DNA of 64,000 bases from Bacillota bacterium (GTDB taxonomy: Bacteria; Bacillota; Clostridia; Christensenellales; SZUA-584): assembly GCA_023460085.1 (NCBI GenBank), contig JAEWRI010000023.1, forward strand, positions 1-64,000, in the 5' to 3' direction. How positions within the stretch are numbered: position 1 is the first letter of the stretch; each line of letters starts with the position of its first letter. Below, piece by piece: positions 59,702 to 64,000 of the stretch. The position numbers were made by a program, and so were the translations under genes. The notes beneath the pieces are model-generated. The model was given only the letters and a program-made list of their open reading frames with translations, was not told the DNA's origin and ran no database searches.

Positions 59702-60457
59702 TCATCTAAACAATATATACACAACCGCATATGCGAGCGCGTATTGTATAAAGTTGGCCCAGATATGCGACAGGACAGGAGCAAGGAGACTCCTTGTTTT
59801 CTCAAGCATGTGCGACCATACTACCCCGAGCACAAAAGTATACCCAAGCTGCAGGGCATCAAAGTGCACAACCTCAAACCCCGGGGCAAACCGATACCCG
59901 ATGTGTGCGGTCATGAAGATAAAGCCTGTGATCAGCGACGCGTGGGTCAATTTCAACCTGCCGATACGGATATCTCCTTGCCAGTACCGGGAGAGAAACA
60001 ACAGGACGAAGCCGCGGAACAAGGGCTCTTCTCCCAACCCGGCGAGAATGCACCCGCCGACCGCGTTTTTGACTGCATACAGCCCGTCCGGCGGACAGAA
60101 GCTTTTGAGGTAATCGAGAAATGAAGGTGCAAGTATCAGCGCGGCTCCGTAAAAAACCACGAGTATGCCCGCCCATGCCAGCATGAAACGCAGAAAAGAT
60201 CGCAGACTCTCTGCGCGGTTTTGCAGATTGAAGCCCGCATCCGCGAGGTGCCTTGCGACCAGCAGCCGGATAGCCGCTGCGGACAACGCAAATTGCAGCG
60301 CATATGCCACAAAACCATATGCCAGCTGCCTCATGGGATCACCTGATATCAACGAATAATCCGGCAGCTCCGCTGTAAGGCGCGCAATTATTGGGATGCC
60401 GTGAGCGATGATAAAAGCAAGCGCAAGGGCGGCTGCTTTCCTGATTCCGTTTTTCAT
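59702..60457 (-). CDS. CPBP family intramembrane metalloprotease
   Basis: 251 residues, about seven helices. The three catalytic motifs of CAAX/CPBP glutamic or metallo-proteases are present: GLGEEPLFRG, FMTAHIGY and LSHIWANF. Members process prenylated proteins or confer bacteriocin self-immunity; the role is unknown here. The ATG at 60457 follows AAAGGAA; the in-frame ATG at 60475 has no site. Confidence 0.88.
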   Translation of the reverse strand: MKNGIRKAAALALAFIIAHGIPIIARLTAELPDYSLISGDPMRQLAYGFVAYALQFALSAAAIRLLVARHLADAGFNLQNRAESLRSFLRFMLAWAGILVVFYGAALILAPSFLDYLKSFCPPDGLYAVKNAVGGCILAGLGEEPLFRGFVLLFLSRYWQGDIRIGRLKLTHASLITGFIFMTAHIGYRFAPGFEVVHFDALQLGYTFVLGVVWSHMLEKTRSLLAPVLSHIWANFIQYALAYAVVYILFR

Positions 60458-60733
60458 GGGCGGGATTCCTTTCATTCGGATGCGACAAGCCGGATAGCCG
60501 CTTCGCGATTTCTGCGCGGCCTTTCCGTAGAGTTTACCTGGAAAGCGGTGCTTGCGTCAAACACAGCGGGGGAATCAGGTCGCTGAAAGCCTACTGGCAG
60601 TCACAATGGTTTTTTCATTAAAAGCAGCAATAGCGCGTTTGAAAAAGAGTGATTGGGGTGGGTACAATAGTTTGATGGCGCAAAACGCAAGAAATGACAA
60701 CATAAAAAACAACAAATAACCATAAATAATTTA

Positions 60734-60762
60734 TTGACAGCAACATAATACAATGTTATACT
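60734..60762 (+). promoter_or_regulatory. Promoter of the sugar ABC operon
   Basis: TTGACA, 17-base spacer and TATACT, a near-consensus promoter. The spacer contains AACAT-AATACA-ATGTT, a dyad that could bind a regulator. Confidence 0.8.
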
Positions 60763-60818
60763 CCAAATTGTTAAAAATAATTGGGATAACAACTGATATT
60801 TTTTGAAAAAACAATTTT

Positions 60819-60835
60819 AACCAACAAAATTGGTT
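60819..60835 (+). promoter_or_regulatory. Operator-like dyad 1
   Basis: AACCAA-CAAAA-TTGGTT, a perfect six-base dyad in the transcribed leader, about 50 bases after the predicted start. Confidence 0.45.
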
Positions 60836-60876
60836 GTAACATACAGGCAAAACCAATTTAATGCGATTTTTGCTTT

Positions 60877-60892
60877 TGCCGTAAATACGGCA
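60877..60892 (+). promoter_or_regulatory. Operator-like dyad 2
   Basis: TGCCGTA-AA-TACGGCA, a perfect seven-base dyad 27 bases before the start codon. Confidence 0.45.
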
Positions 60893-60919
60893 GAATAATA
60901 ATACTTTTGGAGGACCGAA

Positions 60920-61903
60920 ATGAAAAGAACATTATGCATTGTTCTGGTTGTGTTTTTGGCTCTTGCGCTGACGGCATGCGCGCCGAGCGGGCAGACCGTA
61001 AGCACGAGTGAATCGGCTAAGCAATCGGAAGTGGCGGGAACCGACCAGCCCGGGACGAGTGAGCAGAGCGGGGCGACGGACGAGATTACCATCGGCGTTT
61101 CTCTCATGAATCAAACGCAGCAGTTTCATGTAACCCTGAAAGAGGGCATGGAGGCCAAGGCAGCTGAGCTGGGCGTTGAAATCGTGTTTCTGGACGGCAA
61201 CATGGATGCGGCAAAGCAGGTAACAGATATTGAAGATTTGATCACGATGGGCGTGGATGCCATCATCTGCAGCCCGTACGACAGGGATTCCGTGACAGTG
61301 CCTCTGCAGGCTGCCAAGGACGCGGGCATATTTGTCATCACGGCGGATACCGGCGCAAACGGCGTTGAAGTGAATTCGCATATCGCCAGCGACAACGTGC
61401 AGGGCGGCTATCTCGGCGGCAAGTGCCTGTTCGAGCTGCTGGGCGGCTCGGGGAACGTTGTAGATCTCAATTACCCCTACAATACCACCGGACTGGATCG
61501 AGACACCGGGTTTATGCAGGCGCTGTTCGAGTATCCCAATATCAAGCTTCTGGTGCAGCAGACGGGCGACGCGGTGAGAGATACCTCCATGGAGGTGATG
61601 GAGAACCTGCTTCAGGCATACCCCGACATCAACGGTGTGTTCTGCGTCAACGATGACACCGCACTGGGCGCGATGGCGGCCATTGAGGCGGCTGGAAGAA
61701 CCGATATTATCGTGGTGGGCTACGATGCGACTGACGAAGCTCAGGCGATCATCGACGCGGGCGATAAGCCGCTGAAGGCAGATGTCATACAGTATCCCGA
61801 GCTTATCGGAGCCACGGCGGTTGAGACGGCAATCAAGCTAATCAAAGGGGAAACGGTAGAGCAGAATGTGCCGGTGGAAGTCGGTATCTACAACGGAAAA
61901 TAA
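60920..61903 (+). CDS. Sugar ABC transporter substrate-binding lipoprotein
   Basis: 327 residues. The signal peptide ends in the lipobox LTAC (Cys near residue 20), so it is lipid-anchored outside the membrane. A Ser/Thr-rich spacer leads to a type-1 periplasmic-binding fold (ITIGVSLMNQTQQFHVTLKEG, AIICSPYDRDSVTVPLQAAKDAGI, GVFCVNDDTALGA). It is RbsB-like; the sugar is not assigned. GGAGG lies six bases before the ATG. Confidence 0.94.
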   Translation: MKRTLCIVLVVFLALALTACAPSGQTVSTSESAKQSEVAGTDQPGTSEQSGATDEITIGVSLMNQTQQFHVTLKEGMEAKAAELGVEIVFLDGNMDAAKQVTDIEDLITMGVDAIICSPYDRDSVTVPLQAAKDAGIFVITADTGANGVEVNSHIASDNVQGGYLGGKCLFELLGGSGNVVDLNYPYNTTGLDRDTGFMQALFEYPNIKLLVQQTGDAVRDTSMEVMENLLQAYPDINGVFCVNDDTALGAMAAIEAAGRTDIIVVGYDATDEAQAIIDAGDKPLKADVIQYPELIGATAVETAIKLIKGETVEQNVPVEVGIYNGK

Positions 61904-61923
61904 CCGAGGATGGTATAAAAAGA

Positions 61924-61958
61924 GGCCGTGCTGCCGTTGCATAAGCGGCGGCACGGCC
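61924..61958 (+). other. Intercistronic hairpin, binding protein to ATPase
   Basis: GGCCGTGCTGCCG and CGGCGGCACGGCC form a very stable stem with one G-T pair and no T run. This is typical of stabilising hairpins that raise the expression of the first gene over the next. Confidence 0.65.
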
Positions 61959-61977
61959 GGATCTTTGGGAGATTTTG

Positions 61978-63477
61978 ATGAGCGACAGAATCCTTGAGTT
62001 GAACAACATCACGAAACACTTTCCCGGCGTTAAAGCGCTGGACGATGTATGTTTTGACGTCAACCGGAATGAAATCCATGCGCTGATCGGTGAGAATGGC
62101 GCGGGGAAATCCACGTTGATGAAGATATTGTCGGGCGTATATCAGCCGGATTCAGGTGCTATTTTGTATCATGGCGAAAAGAGGACATTTTCGTCCCCGG
62201 TTGAGGCAAGAAAGAGCCGGATCAGCATCATTCATCAGGAATTGAATTTGTGCAACAACCTCAGGGTTTACGAGAATATATTTGCGGGCCGTGAGTATGT
62301 TCAGAAGCTGGGGTTTTTGAACAATAAAAAGGCGATTGCCGAAACCAACGAGCTTTTCGCAAGACTGGGCGTTCCCATTGCTGCCGATGCCCCGCTTTCC
62401 AGCCTGAGCGTATCTCAGAAGCAGATGGTGGAAATCGCAAAGGCGCTTTCGCAGGATGCGGAAATTCTGATTATGGATGAACCGACGTCCGCGCTGACGG
62501 AGCATGAGACCCGTATACTATTCACTATCATTGAATCATTGAAACGGACGGGCGTATCTATCATCTATATCAGCCACAAGCTGGATGAAGTGATGCAGCT
62601 TGCGACGCGCATTACCGTTTTGAGAGACGGTAAAACGGTCGGTACCCATGACAGAAATGAAATCACCATAGAAAAGCTGATCCGGGAGATGGTCGGGAGG
62701 GAGATGGCCGAGGTTTATCCCAAGCGCGCCGTATCGCCGGGAGAGGTTGTATTTGAGGCAAAGAGTATCACTGCCCGCGGGGTTGTGAACGATGTGTCTT
62801 TTACCATCCGAAAAGGAGAGATTTTAGGCCTCGCGGGGCTGGTAGGCGCGGGGCGCACCGAACTTGTTAAAACACTTTTCGGCGCGATCCGAAAGGACTC
62901 CGGCACCTTTTTGATGAACGGGAGGCCGGTCCGCGTGGATAAACCGCTGGATGCCATACGCCATGGCATCGGATTTGTCACGGAGAACCGGAAGGAAGAG
63001 GGGCTGTGCCTTGGTCTCTCGGTAGAGCACAACCTGCTCAGCGCTGCTTACGAAAAGGTCTGCAATAAGATGGGTACAGTCAGCAGGAAAAAGGAGAATA
63101 AGGCCGCATCGGATGCGATAGCCAGGCTGTGTATCAAGACCCCGGGAATGGATCAGCTCGTGAAGTTCCTGAGCGGTGGGAATCAGCAAAAGGTGGCTGT
63201 GGGCAAGTGGCTGCTTCACGACCTGAAAGTGCTGATATTGGATGAACCCACAAGAGGAATCGATGTGGGGTCAAAGTATGAAATCTATACGATTATGAAT
63301 CAGCTGACGGCAAACGGGATGGCTATCATCATGATATCTTCAGAACTTCCGGAGATTCTGGGAATGAGTGACCGCGTACTCGTCATGCGGAAAAATCAAA
63401 TCGTTGCGGAAATGGACAGGACAGAGGCGAATCAGGAGGAGATTATGCGCCATGCATCGGGAGGGAAACAGGGATGA
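61978..63477 (+). CDS. Sugar ABC transporter ATP-binding protein (RbsA-like)
   Basis: 499 residues with two ATPase halves. The first has Walker A GENGAGKSTL, signature LSVSQKQM and LIMDEPTSAL. The second has the degenerate GLVGAGRTEL, LSGGNQQKV and LILDEPTRGID, the usual RbsA/MglA asymmetry. GGGAG lies six bases before the ATG; a TTG immediately before is not needed. It overlaps the permease gene by four bases. Confidence 0.95.
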   Translation: MSDRILELNNITKHFPGVKALDDVCFDVNRNEIHALIGENGAGKSTLMKILSGVYQPDSGAILYHGEKRTFSSPVEARKSRISIIHQELNLCNNLRVYENIFAGREYVQKLGFLNNKKAIAETNELFARLGVPIAADAPLSSLSVSQKQMVEIAKALSQDAEILIMDEPTSALTEHETRILFTIIESLKRTGVSIIYISHKLDEVMQLATRITVLRDGKTVGTHDRNEITIEKLIREMVGREMAEVYPKRAVSPGEVVFEAKSITARGVVNDVSFTIRKGEILGLAGLVGAGRTELVKTLFGAIRKDSGTFLMNGRPVRVDKPLDAIRHGIGFVTENRKEEGLCLGLSVEHNLLSAAYEKVCNKMGTVSRKKENKAASDAIARLCIKTPGMDQLVKFLSGGNQQKVAVGKWLLHDLKVLILDEPTRGIDVGSKYEIYTIMNQLTANGMAIIMISSELPEILGMSDRVLVMRKNQIVAEMDRTEANQEEIMRHASGGKQG

Positions 63478-64000
63478 ATACAAAGTCGGTCAATATATTT
63501 ACCGCAGTAAACAACAAAGTCAAAAAAACAGGGATTCAGATCGGAGCGCTGCTGGGCTTGCTGCTGCTCGTGATTGTTCTGTCCTTTTCAACGGATACCT
63601 TTTTAACGATGAGCAATATCTCCAACGTCATCCGGCAAATTTCCATTAATGCCATCATCGCCTTTGGCATGACGTTTGTAATCATGGTTGGGGGAATAGA
63701 CCTGTCGGTGGGTTCTATCGCTGCGGTTGCGGGCCTGCTGGCGGTATACGCGGTCAATCAGGGGGTAAACCTCGCACTGGTGGTGCTGATATCGATATTG
63801 AGCGGCGTTGTGCTCGGGGGTATAAACGGCTTAATTGTTACGAAGGGCAGAATCGCGCCAATCGTCGTAACGCTGGCTACGATGACTATATTTCGGGGCT
63901 TCTGCTACGTGCTGACCAACGGAAGACCCATCCGGCTGGAGAATACCGACTATGGTCAGATTGGCAACGGTCACTTGTTCGGCGTTCCCGTTCCTGTAAT
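63474..64000 (+). CDS. Sugar ABC transporter permease (RbsC-like), partial
   Basis: 175 codons visible; the gene continues past the window end. Hydrophobic helices and the conserved GGIDLSVGSIAAVAGL (near residue 76), then GGINGLIVTKGRIAPIVVTLATMTIFRG. These are diagnostic of BPD_transp_2-type permeases such as RbsC. It starts at the ATGA overlapping the ATPase stop. Confidence 0.93.
   Translation, partial: MNTKSVNIFTAVNNKVKKTGIQIGALLGLLLLVIVLSFSTDTFLTMSNISNVIRQISINAIIAFGMTFVIMVGGIDLSVGSIAAVAGLLAVYAVNQGVNLALVVLISILSGVVLGGINGLIVTKGRIAPIVVTLATMTIFRGFCYVLTNGRPIRLENTDYGQIGNGHLFGVPVPV

Larger units (their letters stand above)
60458..60919. other. Long leader region of the sugar ABC operon
   Basis: 462 bases of AT-rich DNA. 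It contains a consensus promoter at 60734-60762 and two dyads at 60819-60835 and 60877-60892. No coding gene is seen; the part near 60480-60600 is plain. Confidence 0.6.

Overview
The window reads as GC-rich chromosome of an anaerobic, probably spore-forming Bacillota, most likely a member of the Clostridia. The indicators are a single-chain pyruvate:ferredoxin oxidoreductase, a complete Rnf complex, a hybrid-cluster protein, a CotF-like spore-coat protein, strong GGAGG ribosome-binding sites, and frequent TTG or GTG starts. No rRNA, tRNA, phage or CRISPR array was seen, so the family cannot be named from this window.

Layout. 1-2342: an AT-rich toxin-like island. A partial secreted-toxin-like protein opens at the left edge, followed by a DUF4329/JAB-like domain in another frame and a small membrane protein (candidate immunity gene). 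A second truncated copy of the conserved N-terminal segment lies at 2426-2686. 2783-7029: HD hydrolase, diguanylate cyclase plus a small zinc metallopeptidase, UbiA-type prenyltransferase, RimK-like ligase. 7339-12312: an ABC exporter, LemA and DUF2207 operon. 12370-13974: a lone unknown gene with a possible degenerate nuclease-like N-terminus. 14472-20298: rnfCDGEAB, maf and a small gene, with two operator-like palindromes two helical turns apart at the promoter. 20764-28196 (minus): PFOR, a chemoreceptor and MreB/Mbl. 28309-34710: an AraC/GyrI regulator, AEC transporter, pentapeptide-repeat protein, CotF, GNAT, M15 peptidase, YkvI-like transporter and NUDIX. 34836-36392: hcp, followed by a MITE-like element.

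36739-40839 (minus): two tandem paralogous ABC export cassettes led by a small HTH regulator and a membrane protein. A vestige of the membrane gene before the second cassette records the duplication. 40948-46458 (minus): two DUF6385-like genes (one probably starting at ATT), an ECF sigma/anti-sigma pair, GNAT, and a UbiB-like kinase with a phasin. 46633-49538: a triple zinc-ribbon membrane protein, a small conserved gene and a diguanylate cyclase. 49545-55701 (minus): nucleotidyltransferase, chemoreceptor with cheW, rhomboid protease and a 7TM-PAS-GGEEF protein. 55909-57905: a divergent LysR/YeiH pair. 58099-60457: a fourth GGDEF protein and a CPBP protease. 60920-64000: a ribose-type sugar ABC transporter whose permease runs off the end.

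Together the genes describe an anaerobe that makes reduced ferredoxin with PFOR and converts it to an ion gradient through Rnf. It detoxifies reactive nitrogen with Hcp and invests heavily in c-di-GMP and chemotaxis signalling: four GGDEF proteins, two chemoreceptors and CheW. A shared AT-rich motif upstream of one cyclase and cheW hints at co-regulation. The most unusual parts are the toxin-like island with its repeated cassette, the rnf operator pair, the duplicated ABC cassette, and the ATT-initiated DUF6385-like gene.
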